Notes: generated by a model not told the origin, from the letters alone. 64,000 nt of DNA from Betaproteobacteria bacterium HGW-Betaproteobacteria-16 (GCA_002840835.1 PHCQ01000015.1:1-64000), one strand, 5' to 3'; positions 47,908-56,810 are shown, counted from the first letter of the stretch. Translations and numbers: made by a program.

Positions 47908-50751
47908 TCAGGTTTCGGTTCGGGCCAGGCTGCGGGCGATCACCCGGCGTGCCTGGTCGCGCAACTGAACCGCCGCCGCAAACGGTGCCAGCGAGGGCGC
48001 TGCCAGCAGAGGTGCGCCGATGTGCACCGACAACATGGCCTTGCGCGGCCACCAGCGACTGGCACCCAGCAACTGCCGCGTGCCGCCCAGCGTCACCGGT
48101 ACCACCGGTACCCCGGCATGCGCCGCCGCCAGGAATCCACCGAGCCTGAAGGGCAGCAGGCCGGGCGCGGCCACAAAGGTGCCTTCAGGGAACACCAGCA
48201 GCGGCGCACCTGACTGCGCCTCCTGGGTCATGTGCTGCGCGTCGGCCACGCTGCGTTTCGGGTCGAAGCGCTCCACAAAGGCCACGCCCAGGCGTTTGAG
48301 GAAGCGCCCAGCCACGCGCTGATGTTGCAGCTCCCGCTTGGCCACGAAGGTGTGTGGGCTTGGCAGGGCGGCCACCAGCACCAGTCCGTCCAGGTAGCTT
48401 GCATGGTTGCTCACCAGCACGCAGCGGCCATCCGCAGGCAGGTTCTCCAGCCCCTGCACATCAAGCGTCAAACCCGCCAGTCGCAGCAGCGTCCGTGCTG
48501 CCCTGTGGCAAAACTGCCAGGCTGCGGCCGGGCTCGGCAACAGCACGGTGATCAGCCAGGCAGCAGGCGCCATCAAACCGAAAAGGGCCAGGGCGCGCAA
48601 GGCGAACCACACGCCTGAGATGGCATGCAGTATGTGGCCAAGTCGCAGCACGATGGCGCCACCGACCAGCCTCAGCCATTGAGCCCTCACACTTGCCGAG
48701 GCTGTTCCCAGGCCCCCTTGTTCAACCAGGGTCCGGCAGGCAGAGCGCCGTACCTTGCCGCTGGAGGTCTTGAGCACTGTGTGGGGCGGCACCAGCAGGA
48801 CCTCGTCGGCCGGTTCGCCAATGGCCGACAGCACCGCATCCGTCACCGCCTCGCGCAGGGCCGCGGTGTCCCGGCTGGCGCGTGGGCTGACCTCGGCCAG
48901 CACGACCAGGCGTTCGGTGCCGGTCTTTGCATCGCGCCGACCGAACACGGCGACACAGCCCTTGCGCACGCCTGGTACCTCGCCCACCGCTTCCTCGATC
49001 TCCTGCGGGTAGAGGTTGCGCCCGCCACGGATCACGATGTCCTTGACCCGCCCGGTCACGAACACGTCGCCCTCGGCCTGGTAGGCACGGTCGCCGGTGT
49101 CCAGCCACAGGCCCTGGTCGTCCGTGAACAGGCGGGCGGTCAGTTCCGGGGCACGCCAATAGCCCGAGGTGGCCGAGGGACCGCGAAATTCCAGCCGGCC
49201 TTCCACCCGCTCGGGAACCGGATGGCCGGTGTCGTCCACGATGCGGACCTCATGCCCAGGGAGTGCCCGTCCACACGCAACGAAGCGCAAGGCCGAGGCG
49301 TCCTGACTTGCAACGGCACGCCGCTCGGCCTCGAAGGTTTCGCGGGCAATGGTGTCGATTCGCGGGCCTCTGCCCAGCGGCGGAAACAGCAGGCCCACCG
49401 ACGACTCGGCCAGGCCGTACACCGGGGTCATGGCCGATGGGCGCAGTCCGCAGGCAGCAAAGCGCCCTGCAAAGCGGGTGACCGTCTCCGGGCTCACAGC
49501 TTCCGCGCCGTTGAAGGCCAGTCGCCACCGGCTCAGGTCCAGGCCCTGCAGCGCGGCGTCGTCGATGCGGTTCAGGCACAGCTCGTACGCGAAGTTGGGG
49601 CCTGCCGACAGCGTGCCGCCGTAGCGCGAGATCGTTTCCAGCCAACGGCGGGGTCGCCCCAGAAAGGCCAGGGGCGACATCACCACCAGGCGAAAGCCCA
49701 CGGTGAAGCTGCCCAGCCAGGCACCGATCAGGCCCATGTCGTGGTACAGCGGCAGCCAGCTGACGAACACGTCTTCCGGCGTGGCCTCTAGCGCGGTGGC
49801 CATGGCGCGGATGTTGGCCAGCAGGTTGGCATGGGTGAGCGTCACCCCCTTGGGCTGTCCGGTGCTGCCTGAGGTGTACTGGATGAAAGCGACGTCGTCT
49901 GCGGTGACGGTCACTGGGGCGGGTGGGTGATCCTGGCCCGATGCCATCAGCGCTTCAGGCGTGTGAAGGGCGCGCAGTCCGGGCACCCGGGCTTGCAGCA
50001 GGCGGGCCACCTGCATGGCTTCCGGCACGCTCACCAGTAGGGCCACCTGCGCATTGGCCAGAATGCCGGTGTGCCGCCTCACATGGTCTTCCAGCTGCGA
50101 GGGGCGTGCCGGTGGGTAGATGGGCACGGGAATCCCGCCGGCGCGCAGGATGCCCAGGTAGGTGAAGAAGTAGCCGGGCGATGTGGGCAGCATGATGGCC
50201 ACCGTCTGGCCCGGTTTGAGCCCGGCAAGCTGCAGTCCAGCCGCCAGCGCCGCCGATGCGTCGTGCAACTGCTGGTAGGTGATCGGTGTTTCCGTGTCGT
50301 TGGCCAGGTAGACGATCTGGACCTGGTCCGGGTGGGCCGCCACGTGGCCATCGAGCACTTCAAGCAGGGTTTGCGCCGGGCTTTCCCCTTCCATGTTCGC
50401 GATAGGTGACGCTGACGAACCGGAAGGCGCGGGCGCTTCAGGCAAAGACTGTCCGGCCGCCGTTCGTGTGCGTCCTCGCTGGATGGCACGCCAAAGGTCT
50501 TCCACGGTCTCGGCGGTTTCCAGTGTGTCTTCAGGCAGGGCCAGGCCAGTGGCCGCCTCGATGCGCAACAGCAGCTCCATGCGTCCGAGACTGTCAAACC
50601 CCAGGTCACGGTCCAGCGAGGCGGACAGGTCCACACGACGACGGCGGCCGCTGTCCTCCGGGTACAGGTCGTTCTGAGCTCGCAGGACCATCTCGCACAG
50701 GCTGGCCTCGTCCCATCCGGGCTTGTGTTGAACGGTGTTCGCACGGTTCAT
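47908..50751 (-). CDS. ACP - acyl-AMP ligase - PlsC acyltransferase fusion protein
   Basis: The 947-residue multidomain protein has an N-terminal ACP with Ser54 in DRDLGFDSLGRMELL; an AMP-binding ligase of the fatty-acyl-AMP-ligase type (residues ~110-690) with YTSGSTGQPKGVTLTHANLL, SWLPLYHDMGLIGAWLGS and VTGRVKDIVIRGGRNLYPQE; and a C-terminal PlsC-like acyltransferase with NHASYLDG (HX4D) and FPEGTF. A hydrophobic segment near residues 705-750 probably anchors it to the membrane. The logical reaction is activation of a fatty acid as acyl-AMP, loading on the built-in ACP and transfer to a lysolipid. It parallels the Aas idea but uses its own ACP. Confidence 0.9.
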   Translation of the reverse strand: MNRANTVQHKPGWDEASLCEMVLRAQNDLYPEDSGRRRRVDLSASLDRDLGFDSLGRMELLLRIEAATGLALPEDTLETAETVEDLWRAIQRGRTRTAAGQSLPEAPAPSGSSASPIANMEGESPAQTLLEVLDGHVAAHPDQVQIVYLANDTETPITYQQLHDASAALAAGLQLAGLKPGQTVAIMLPTSPGYFFTYLGILRAGGIPVPIYPPARPSQLEDHVRRHTGILANAQVALLVSVPEAMQVARLLQARVPGLRALHTPEALMASGQDHPPAPVTVTADDVAFIQYTSGSTGQPKGVTLTHANLLANIRAMATALEATPEDVFVSWLPLYHDMGLIGAWLGSFTVGFRLVVMSPLAFLGRPRRWLETISRYGGTLSAGPNFAYELCLNRIDDAALQGLDLSRWRLAFNGAEAVSPETVTRFAGRFAACGLRPSAMTPVYGLAESSVGLLFPPLGRGPRIDTIARETFEAERRAVASQDASALRFVACGRALPGHEVRIVDDTGHPVPERVEGRLEFRGPSATSGYWRAPELTARLFTDDQGLWLDTGDRAYQAEGDVFVTGRVKDIVIRGGRNLYPQEIEEAVGEVPGVRKGCVAVFGRRDAKTGTERLVVLAEVSPRASRDTAALREAVTDAVLSAIGEPADEVLLVPPHTVLKTSSGKVRRSACRTLVEQGGLGTASASVRAQWLRLVGGAIVLRLGHILHAISGVWFALRALALFGLMAPAAWLITVLLPSPAAAWQFCHRAARTLLRLAGLTLDVQGLENLPADGRCVLVSNHASYLDGLVLVAALPSPHTFVAKRELQHQRVAGRFLKRLGVAFVERFDPKRSVADAQHMTQEAQSGAPLLVFPEGTFVAAPGLLPFRLGGFLAAAHAGVPVVPVTLGGTRQLLGASRWWPRKAMLSVHIGAPLLAAPSLAPFAAAVQLRDQARRVIARSLARTET

Positions 50752-50867
50752 TCAGCTGGCGCCTCTGGTTTACTCGGCGTCCCGGCCGGGTGGTGCCACC
50801 CGGCTCAGGCGCGGCCGCGTCGAATCATTGTCTTACAGCGCCTTGCAGCACGGTTTATCCTTGCGGC

Positions 50868-51509
50868 ATGAAGCTCTACAACTACTTCCGGTCCTCTGCC
50901 TCATTCCGCGTGCGCATCGCACTGGCAATCAAGGGCATCTCATACGAATACCTGCCAGTGCACATCGCCAAAGGCGAACACCGGCAGGCCGCTTTTTCTG
51001 ATCTTTCGCTGGAAGGCCTGGTGCCCCTGCTCGAACTCGACGATGGCACCCTCCTGACCCAGTCGATGGCCATCATCGAATACCTTGAGGACATGCAGCC
51101 AGCGCCCGCCCTGTTGCCCGCCGATCCGCTGGGTCGTGCCCGGGTGCGAGCCTTGTCCCAGATCGTGGCTTGCGAGATTCACCCCATCAACAATCTGCGA
51201 GTGTTGAAGTACCTCACCAAGGAACTGAAGGTGGAAGAAGAGGCCAAGAACACCTGGTACCGACACTGGGTGCGCGACGGTCTGGAAGCGTTTGAGCGCC
51301 AGCTCGCAGCCGGGCCGGCCTCGCTCTATTGCCACGGTGACACACCCACGATGGCAGACTGTTGCCTGGTGCCGCAGATCTTCAACGCGCAGCGGTTCAA
51401 GACGCCACTGGACGGGCTCCCGAAAACCATGGCGGTGTTCGACGCCTGCATGTCGCTCCCGGCGTTCCAGACAGCCCAACCGTCAGCCTGCCCAGACGCT
51501 GAAGCCTGA
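50868..51509 (+). CDS. maiA: Maleylacetoacetate isomerase / zeta-class glutathione transferase
   Basis: The 213-residue GST-fold protein has the zeta-class motif YFRSSASFRVRIALAIKGI (SSxSxRVRIAL), GLVPLLELDDGTLLTQSMAI and a C-terminal GDTPTMADCCLVPQIFNAQR. It isomerises maleylacetoacetate, or maleylpyruvate in gentisate pathways, with glutathione. A maleylpyruvate role would fit the fumarylpyruvate-hydrolase-like gene at 29.9 kb, but they are 20 kb apart. Its stop overlaps pgeF by one base (TGATG). Confidence 0.92.
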   Translation: MKLYNYFRSSASFRVRIALAIKGISYEYLPVHIAKGEHRQAAFSDLSLEGLVPLLELDDGTLLTQSMAIIEYLEDMQPAPALLPADPLGRARVRALSQIVACEIHPINNLRVLKYLTKELKVEEEAKNTWYRHWVRDGLEAFERQLAAGPASLYCHGDTPTMADCCLVPQIFNAQRFKTPLDGLPKTMAVFDACMSLPAFQTAQPSACPDAEA

Positions 51510-52309
51510 TGGGCGGTTCTGGCGAACACATCGTTCCCGACTGGCCCGCGCCCGCCGGTGTGCGAGCGGTGTTCACGACCCGCGTCGGCGGCGTGTCCCA
51601 GCCCCCGTTCGACAGCTTGAACCTGGGCGATCATGTGCGCGACGATGCCGCCTCGGTGATGAGCAATCGCGCACGCCTGGCTTCCTTCACCTCGCCTGCG
51701 AGGCCGGTGTTCCTTCAGCAGATTCACGGCACGCATGTTGCCCATCTTGATGCGGTCACGCCCGATGCCACCGAAGCCGATGCCTGTGTGGTGCGGACCG
51801 GAGCCGGCGTGGCGGCCACCATCATGGTCGCCGACTGCCTGCCGATTCTGTTTGCCTGCAAGGCTGGCACGGCTGTGGCGGCCGCTCACGCTGGATGGCG
51901 AGGCCTTGCGGCGGGTGTGATCGAGGCCACCGTGCGTGCGCTGCGTGAGGTGGAGGCAGACGCTGCTGTGCCGCTTCAAGCAGAGGATTCAGACATCGTT
52001 GCATGGCTGGGACCTTGCATTGGTCCCCAGGCCTTCGAGGTCGGGCCAGAAGTGGTGGAAGCTTTTGTGACACAGGATGCGGGCGCGATCGACTGTTTCC
52101 GTGCGCAACCTGGAGGCAGGTTTTTGGCGGATCTGCCCGCGCTCGCCAGGCGCCGGTTGCATGCGATTGGCGTGTCGTCGGTTCACGGCAACGACGGTTC
52201 ACCGCAGTGGTGCACCTTGGCGCAATCAGCGCGGTTCTTCTCGCACAGGCGCGACGCGGTCCGTCTCGGCAGCACCGGTCGAATGGCTGCCTGTGTCTGG
52301 TTCGGCTGA
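51509..52309 (+). CDS. pgeF: Peptidoglycan editing factor / polyphenol oxidase-like (YfiH)
   Basis: The 266-residue protein has the multicopper-oxidase-like YfiH fold with FTTRVGGVSQPPFDSLNLG, VFLQQIHGTHV, the metal-site cysteine in VADCLPILFA and AAAHAGWRGLAAGVI, and a GPCIGPQAFEVGPEV motif. Family members remove misincorporated residues from peptidoglycan precursors, with some purine-nucleoside activities reported. It overlaps maiA by 1 bp. Its last 84 bp overlap the 3' end of the convergent small membrane-protein gene. Confidence 0.9.
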   Translation: MGGSGEHIVPDWPAPAGVRAVFTTRVGGVSQPPFDSLNLGDHVRDDAASVMSNRARLASFTSPARPVFLQQIHGTHVAHLDAVTPDATEADACVVRTGAGVAATIMVADCLPILFACKAGTAVAAAHAGWRGLAAGVIEATVRALREVEADAAVPLQAEDSDIVAWLGPCIGPQAFEVGPEVVEAFVTQDAGAIDCFRAQPGGRFLADLPALARRRLHAIGVSSVHGNDGSPQWCTLAQSARFFSHRRDAVRLGSTGRMAACVWFG

Positions 52310-52561
52310 CGGCACTTGCCCCACTTGCGCCGCTTGCTCGTTTCTTTCCGCCAGCCTCGCAAGGTCCTCTTCGGCTTCCTGTGCCTTGCGCGCTTTTCGC
52401 CGCTGAGGCGTTCGCATCAGGTAAACCACCAACGTCACCGGCATCAAACCGTAAAGAAAAAAGGTCACAATGGCTCCAAGCACGGTGCCGGTCGTGTTGG
52501 AAGCTTCCGCCACCGACATCATCAGCACCACATAGAGCCAGCCAATCACAACCAGATACAC
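52226..52561 (-). CDS. Small two-helix membrane protein with charged tail
   Basis: The 111-residue protein starts with two transmembrane helices (MYLVVIGWLYVVLMMSVAEA and GAIVTFFLYGLMPVTLVVYL), then a basic RRKARKAQ stretch and an acidic, disordered tail with helical heptads. No family name is recognised. The pattern of hydrophobic N-terminus and codon usage looks like a real gene. Its 3' 84 bp overlap pgeF antisense, and it is divergent from phaC with 127 bp between the starts. Confidence 0.7.
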   Translation of the reverse strand: MYLVVIGWLYVVLMMSVAEASNTTGTVLGAIVTFFLYGLMPVTLVVYLMRTPQRRKARKAQEAEEDLARLAERNEQAAQVGQVPSAEPDTGSHSTGAAETDRVAPVREEPR

Positions 52562-52617
52562 ATTTCACCTGCAGCCCGAGACGAACTGTCAGGCGACTGG
52601 AAGTCAGCCCCCTGACA

Positions 52618-52645
52618 CTAGGGAAAACCCGGAACGTGGCCCTAG
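52618..52645. promoter_or_regulatory. Inverted repeat upstream of phaC
   Basis: CTAGGG (52618-52623) and CCCTAG (52640-52645) form a perfect dyad spaced 16 bp, with AGGGAAAACCC starting inside it. It lies 44 bp before the phaC ATG, in the divergent spacer with the small membrane-protein gene. It could be an operator for the PHA operon; the regulator is unknown. Confidence 0.4.
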
Positions 52646-52688
52646 ACCGGTGAATAATAAGTCGACGGCCCAATCACAGGAGACATAG

Positions 52689-54536
52689 ATGACATCAGGG
52701 AAAGATCCCCAGCAGCCCTGGCTGGAGGCGGCACAGCAGTTTCAACAGAATCTGGTGGCCCAGTGGACGCAGATGGCCCAGGCCATGCCGGGCGCTGCCG
52801 CCCAGGCCGGCACCAAAGACAGTGCCGATCCATTTGCAGCGTTCAAGACCTTCATGCCCCCGAGTGGCGCGGCCAACCCATTCGGCATGAACATGCCCAA
52901 CCCTGCCAGTGGCTTGCAGGGCATGCCTGGCATGGCCGAACTTTTCAGCAATGCCAACGGGCAACAGGTCAGTTTTGATCCGGCCAAGCTGCTGGAAATC
53001 CAGAAAAGCTACATGCAGGAAGTGGCCGGTCTGTGGAACCAGGGCCCCAACGTCAAGCCCGCAGGTGATCGCCGGTTTGCATCGGATGCCTGGGCAAGCA
53101 ACCCGGTGGCGGCGTTTGCTGCGGCTTCCTATCTGCTCAATGCCCGCACCCTCATGGCCATGGCCGATGCGGTACAGGGCGATGCCAAGACCCGCAGCCG
53201 CGTGCGCTTCGCCGTGCAGCAGTGGATCGATGCCAGCGCCCCAAGCAACTTCCTGGCTTTCAACGCCGAGGCCCAGAAGAAAGCCATCGACACCCAGGGC
53301 GAGAGCATCGCCAAGGGCGTGGCCAACCTGCTGCACGACATGAAGCAGGGCCATGTGTCCATGACCGACGAAAGCGTGTTCGAGGTCGGCAAGAACGTGG
53401 CCACCACCGAAGGTGCGGTGGTGTTCGAGAACGAACTGTTCCAGCTCATCGAATACAAGCCGCTGACCGCCAAGGTCTACGAGCGCCCCTTCCTGCTGGT
53501 GCCCCCCTGCATCAACAAGTTCTACATCCTCGACCTGCAGCCTGAGAACTCGCTGATTCGATACTGCGTGGAGCAGGGGCACCGCACCTTCGTGGTGAGC
53601 TGGCGCAACCCGGATGAATCGCTGGCCCAGAAGACCTGGGACGACTACATCGAAGAAGCCGTGATCAAGGCGATTGATGTCACGCAAGACATCACGGGTG
53701 CTGAAACCATCAACGCTTTGGGCTTCTGCGTGGGCGGCACCATGCTGGGCACGGCATTGGCGGTGCTGGCGGCGCGTGGCGAAGAGCCTGTCAACTGCGC
53801 CACCTTCCTAACCACGCTACTGGACTTCAGCGACACCGGCATTCTGGACGTGTTCATCGACGAGAACTTCGTCAAATACCGTGAAATGCAGTTTGCCCAA
53901 GGCGGGCTTATGCCTGGGCGCGACCTGGCAACCACGTTCAGTTTCCTGCGCCCGAACGATCTGGTGTGGAACTACGTGGTGGGCAACTACCTCAAGGGTG
54001 AAACCCCGCCACCGTTCGACCTGCTGTACTGGAACTCCGATAGCACCAACCTGCCGGGTCACTACTACGCGCACTACCTGCGCCAGATGTACCTGGAAAA
54101 CAACCTGGTGAAACCGGGGCGCATGACGGTGTGCGGTGAGAAGGTGGACTTCCGCAAGGTCAAGCTGCCCGTCTATATCTACGGCTCGCGTGAAGACCAC
54201 ATCGTGCCGATCGGGGGCTCCTACGCCAGCACCCAGGTGTTTCCGGGCAAGAAGCGCTTCGTCATGGGCGCTTCGGGTCATATTGCGGGCGTGATCAACC
54301 CTGCAGCCAAAAACAAGCGCAGCCACTGGATCGGTCCTGCCAACAAGTTCCCGGCGGACGTGAACGCCTGGATCGAAAGCGCCACCGAGCACCCCGGCAG
54401 CTGGTGGGGCGACTGGGCCGCCTGGCTCAAGCCTCACGCGGGCAAGCAGATTGCAGCGCCCAAGACCTATGGCAAGGGCAAGACCTACACCGCCATCGAG
54501 CCTGCGCCGGGCCGGTACGTGAAAGCGAAGGCCTAG
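52689..54536 (+). CDS. phaC: Class I polyhydroxyalkanoate synthase
   Basis: The 615-residue enzyme polymerises 3-hydroxybutyryl-CoA at granules. The catalytic triad is readable: Cys347 in LGFCVGGTMLG, Asp503 in GSREDHIVP and His531 in GASGHIAGVIN. Length is typical of class I synthases of betaproteobacteria; the N-terminal ~110 residues are Met/Gly/Pro-rich and variable as expected. ACAGGAGACATAG precedes the ATG. It is first in phaC-phaA-phaB, with a structured repeat after the stop. Confidence 0.97.
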   Translation: MTSGKDPQQPWLEAAQQFQQNLVAQWTQMAQAMPGAAAQAGTKDSADPFAAFKTFMPPSGAANPFGMNMPNPASGLQGMPGMAELFSNANGQQVSFDPAKLLEIQKSYMQEVAGLWNQGPNVKPAGDRRFASDAWASNPVAAFAAASYLLNARTLMAMADAVQGDAKTRSRVRFAVQQWIDASAPSNFLAFNAEAQKKAIDTQGESIAKGVANLLHDMKQGHVSMTDESVFEVGKNVATTEGAVVFENELFQLIEYKPLTAKVYERPFLLVPPCINKFYILDLQPENSLIRYCVEQGHRTFVVSWRNPDESLAQKTWDDYIEEAVIKAIDVTQDITGAETINALGFCVGGTMLGTALAVLAARGEEPVNCATFLTTLLDFSDTGILDVFIDENFVKYREMQFAQGGLMPGRDLATTFSFLRPNDLVWNYVVGNYLKGETPPPFDLLYWNSDSTNLPGHYYAHYLRQMYLENNLVKPGRMTVCGEKVDFRKVKLPVYIYGSREDHIVPIGGSYASTQVFPGKKRFVMGASGHIAGVINPAAKNKRSHWIGPANKFPADVNAWIESATEHPGSWWGDWAAWLKPHAGKQIAAPKTYGKGKTYTAIEPAPGRYVKAKA

Positions 54537-54540
54537 ACAT

Positions 54541-54625
54541 GGCCCACCCCCGCAGCGCTTCGCGCTCCCCCCTCAAGGGGGCGACACCAGAGGCCCGGCA
54601 AAGCCGGTTCCTCGGTGTCCCTGGA
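54541..54625 (+). repeat. Three-hairpin intergenic repeat, copy 3
   Basis: It starts 5 bp after the phaC stop. Hairpin A is GCGC-TTC-GCGC-like, hairpin B is CCCCCTCAAGGGGG, and hairpin C has constant core CCGGCAAAGCCGG (54595-54607) enclosed by GAGG/CCTC and then GACACC (54583-54588) with GGTGTC (54614-54619). It is the cleanest copy of the family in this window. Confidence 0.75.
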
Positions 54626-54679
54626 TGAGGCAATTCGCGCCGGACACAAGTTTGTTTTTTTCTCACTTTGGAGACACAC

Positions 54680-55858
54680 ATGGAAGACATCGTCATCGTT
54701 TCAGCCGCCCGCACCGCCGTGGGCAAGTTCGGCGGTTCACTCGCCAAGACGCCCGCCACCGAGCTGGGCAGCATCGTCATCAAGGAGCTGCTGGCACGCA
54801 CCGGCTTGCCGGTGGACGCGGTGGGTGAAGTGATCATGGGTCAGGTGCTGGCGGCAGGCTGCGGGCAGAACCCGGCCCGCCAGGCCATGATGAAGGCCGG
54901 CGTGGCCAAGGAAACACCTGCACTCACCATCAACGCCGTGTGTGGCTCGGGCCTGAAGGCTGTGATGCTGGCGGCTCAGGCCGTGGCCTGGGGCGACAGC
55001 GAGATCGTGATCGCCGGTGGCCAGGAAAACATGAGTGCCAGCCCGCACGTGCTCAACGGCAGTCGCGACGGCCAGCGCATGGGCGACTGGAAGATGGTCG
55101 ACACCATGATCGTGGACGGCCTGTGGGACGTTTACAACCAATACCACATGGGCATCACCGCCGAAAACGTGGCCAAGGCCCACGGCATCACGCGCGAAAT
55201 GCAGGATGCCCTGGCGGCCGGTAGCCAGGCAAAGGCCGCCGCTGCGCAGGCGGCAGGCAAGTTCAAGGACGAGATCGTGGATGTGAGCATTCCGCAGCGC
55301 AAGGGCGACCCGGTGCTGTTCAACAGCGATGAGTTCATCAACGCCAAGACCACCGCCGAAGTGCTGGCCGGCCTGCGCCCCGCCTTTGACAAGGCTGGAT
55401 CGGTGACTGCGGGCAACGCATCCGGCATCAACGACGGTGCCGCCGCCGTGATGGTGATGACCGCCAAAAAGGCAGCCGCTCTGGGCCTGACGCCGCTGGC
55501 CCGCATTGCTGCTTTCGGCACCAGTGGTCTGGACCCTGCCACCATGGGCATGGGCCCCGTGCCCGCTTCGCAGAAGGCCCTGGCCCGCGCGGGCTGGAAG
55601 GCTTCGGATGTCGATCTGTTCGAGCTGAACGAGGCTTTTGCCGCACAGGCCTGCGCCGTGAACAAGGCGCTGGACATCGATCCGGCCAAGGTCAACGTCA
55701 ATGGTGGTGCCATCGCCATCGGGCACCCCATTGGTGCGTCGGGCTGCCGCATTCTGGTGACGCTGCTGCATGAAATGCAGCGGACGGGTGCCAAAAAGGG
55801 TGTGGCCGCACTGTGTATCGGTGGCGGCATGGGGGTTTCCCTTGCTGTGGAGCGCTGA
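54680..55858 (+). CDS. phaA: Acetyl-CoA acetyltransferase (beta-ketothiolase)
   Basis: The 392-residue thiolase condenses two acetyl-CoA to acetoacetyl-CoA. Nucleophile Cys lies in INAVCGSGLKAVMLAAQAV, and the C-terminal motifs are NVNGGAIAIGHPIGASGCRI and CIGGGMGVSLA. The start MEDIVIVSAARTAVGKFGG at 54680 follows TTGGAGACACAC; an ATG 12 bp earlier is less likely. It feeds the phaB reductase encoded next and thus PHB synthesis; it could also run in the degradative direction. Confidence 0.96.
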   Translation: MEDIVIVSAARTAVGKFGGSLAKTPATELGSIVIKELLARTGLPVDAVGEVIMGQVLAAGCGQNPARQAMMKAGVAKETPALTINAVCGSGLKAVMLAAQAVAWGDSEIVIAGGQENMSASPHVLNGSRDGQRMGDWKMVDTMIVDGLWDVYNQYHMGITAENVAKAHGITREMQDALAAGSQAKAAAAQAAGKFKDEIVDVSIPQRKGDPVLFNSDEFINAKTTAEVLAGLRPAFDKAGSVTAGNASGINDGAAAVMVMTAKKAAALGLTPLARIAAFGTSGLDPATMGMGPVPASQKALARAGWKASDVDLFELNEAFAAQACAVNKALDIDPAKVNVNGGAIAIGHPIGASGCRILVTLLHEMQRTGAKKGVAALCIGGGMGVSLAVER

Positions 55859-55955
55859 CTAACTGGTTACAGTGAATCAGCCAGATCACCGGGCGTGATC
55901 TGCTATCAAATTCATATCAACTGCCAGCAAGGCACACCTCAGAGGAGCAAACAAC

Positions 55956-56693
55956 ATGAGTCAAAAAATTGCATACGTCACGGGCGGCATGGGTGGCATC
56001 GGTACCGCCATCTGCCAGCGCCTGCACAAGGAGGGCTTCAAGGTCATTGCCGGGTGTGGCCCCACGAGGGATTTCACCAAGTGGCTGGACGAGCAGAAAG
56101 CCTTGGGCTTCACCTTCTACGCATCGGTGGGCAATGTGGGTGACTGGGATTCCACCGTGGAGGCCTTCACCAAGACCAAGGCCGAGCACGGCACCATCGA
56201 CGTGCTGGTGAACAACGCCGGCATCACCAAGGACCGCATGTTCCTGAAGATGACCCGCGAAGACTGGTCGGCCGTGATCGAAACCAACCTGAACTCCATG
56301 TTCAACGTCACCAAGCAGGTGGTGCCCGACATGGTGGAAAAAGGCTGGGGCCGCATCGTCAACATCAGCTCGGTCAACGGTGAAAAAGGCCAGGCTGGCC
56401 AGACCAACTACTCGGCCGCCAAGGCAGGCATGCATGGTTTCTCGATGGCGCTGGCGCAGGAACTCGCCACCAAAGGCGTGACGGTCAACACCGTGAGCCC
56501 GGGCTACATTGGCACCGACATGGTCAACGCCATCCGTCCTGACGTGCTGGAAAAAATCGTCGCCACCGTGCCCGTGAAGCGCCTGGGCAAGCCCAGCGAA
56601 ATCGCGTCCATCATTGCCTGGCTGGCGAGCGAAGAGGGCGGTTACGCCACCGGCGCCGACTTCTCGGTCAACGGCGGTCTGCACATGGGCTGA
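55956..56693 (+). CDS. phaB: NADPH-dependent acetoacetyl-CoA reductase
   Basis: The 245-residue short-chain dehydrogenase has VTGGMGGIGTAICQRLHKEG as its cofactor loop, NNAGITKD, catalytic Ser in NISSVNGEKG and YSAAKAGMHG with the Tyr-x3-Lys pair. It makes (R)-3-hydroxybutyryl-CoA for PhaC. AGAGGAGCAA precedes the ATG. It is the last gene of the PHB cluster; a repeat and a strong terminator follow. Confidence 0.97.
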   Translation: MSQKIAYVTGGMGGIGTAICQRLHKEGFKVIAGCGPTRDFTKWLDEQKALGFTFYASVGNVGDWDSTVEAFTKTKAEHGTIDVLVNNAGITKDRMFLKMTREDWSAVIETNLNSMFNVTKQVVPDMVEKGWGRIVNISSVNGEKGQAGQTNYSAAKAGMHGFSMALAQELATKGVTVNTVSPGYIGTDMVNAIRPDVLEKIVATVPVKRLGKPSEIASIIAWLASEEGGYATGADFSVNGGLHMG

Positions 56694-56697
56694 GGCT

Positions 56698-56785
56698 GCC
56701 CACCCCCGCGCCGCGCCTGCGGCGCGTCACCCCCTCAAGGGGACAACATCTGCAGCCCGGCAAAGCCGGCTCCGCGATGTTCTGG
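56698..56785 (+). repeat. Three-hairpin intergenic repeat, copy 4
   Basis: It starts 4 bp after the phaB stop. Hairpin A is CGCGCC/GGCGCG, hairpin B is CCCCTCAAGGGG, and hairpin C has core CCGGCAAAGCCGG (56757-56769) enclosed by AACATC (56745-56750) and GATGTT (56776-56781). The arms differ from copies 2 and 3 but still pair. Confidence 0.75.
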
Positions 56786-56810
56786 ACCAAGGCACGTGGC
56801 CTCTCACAAA

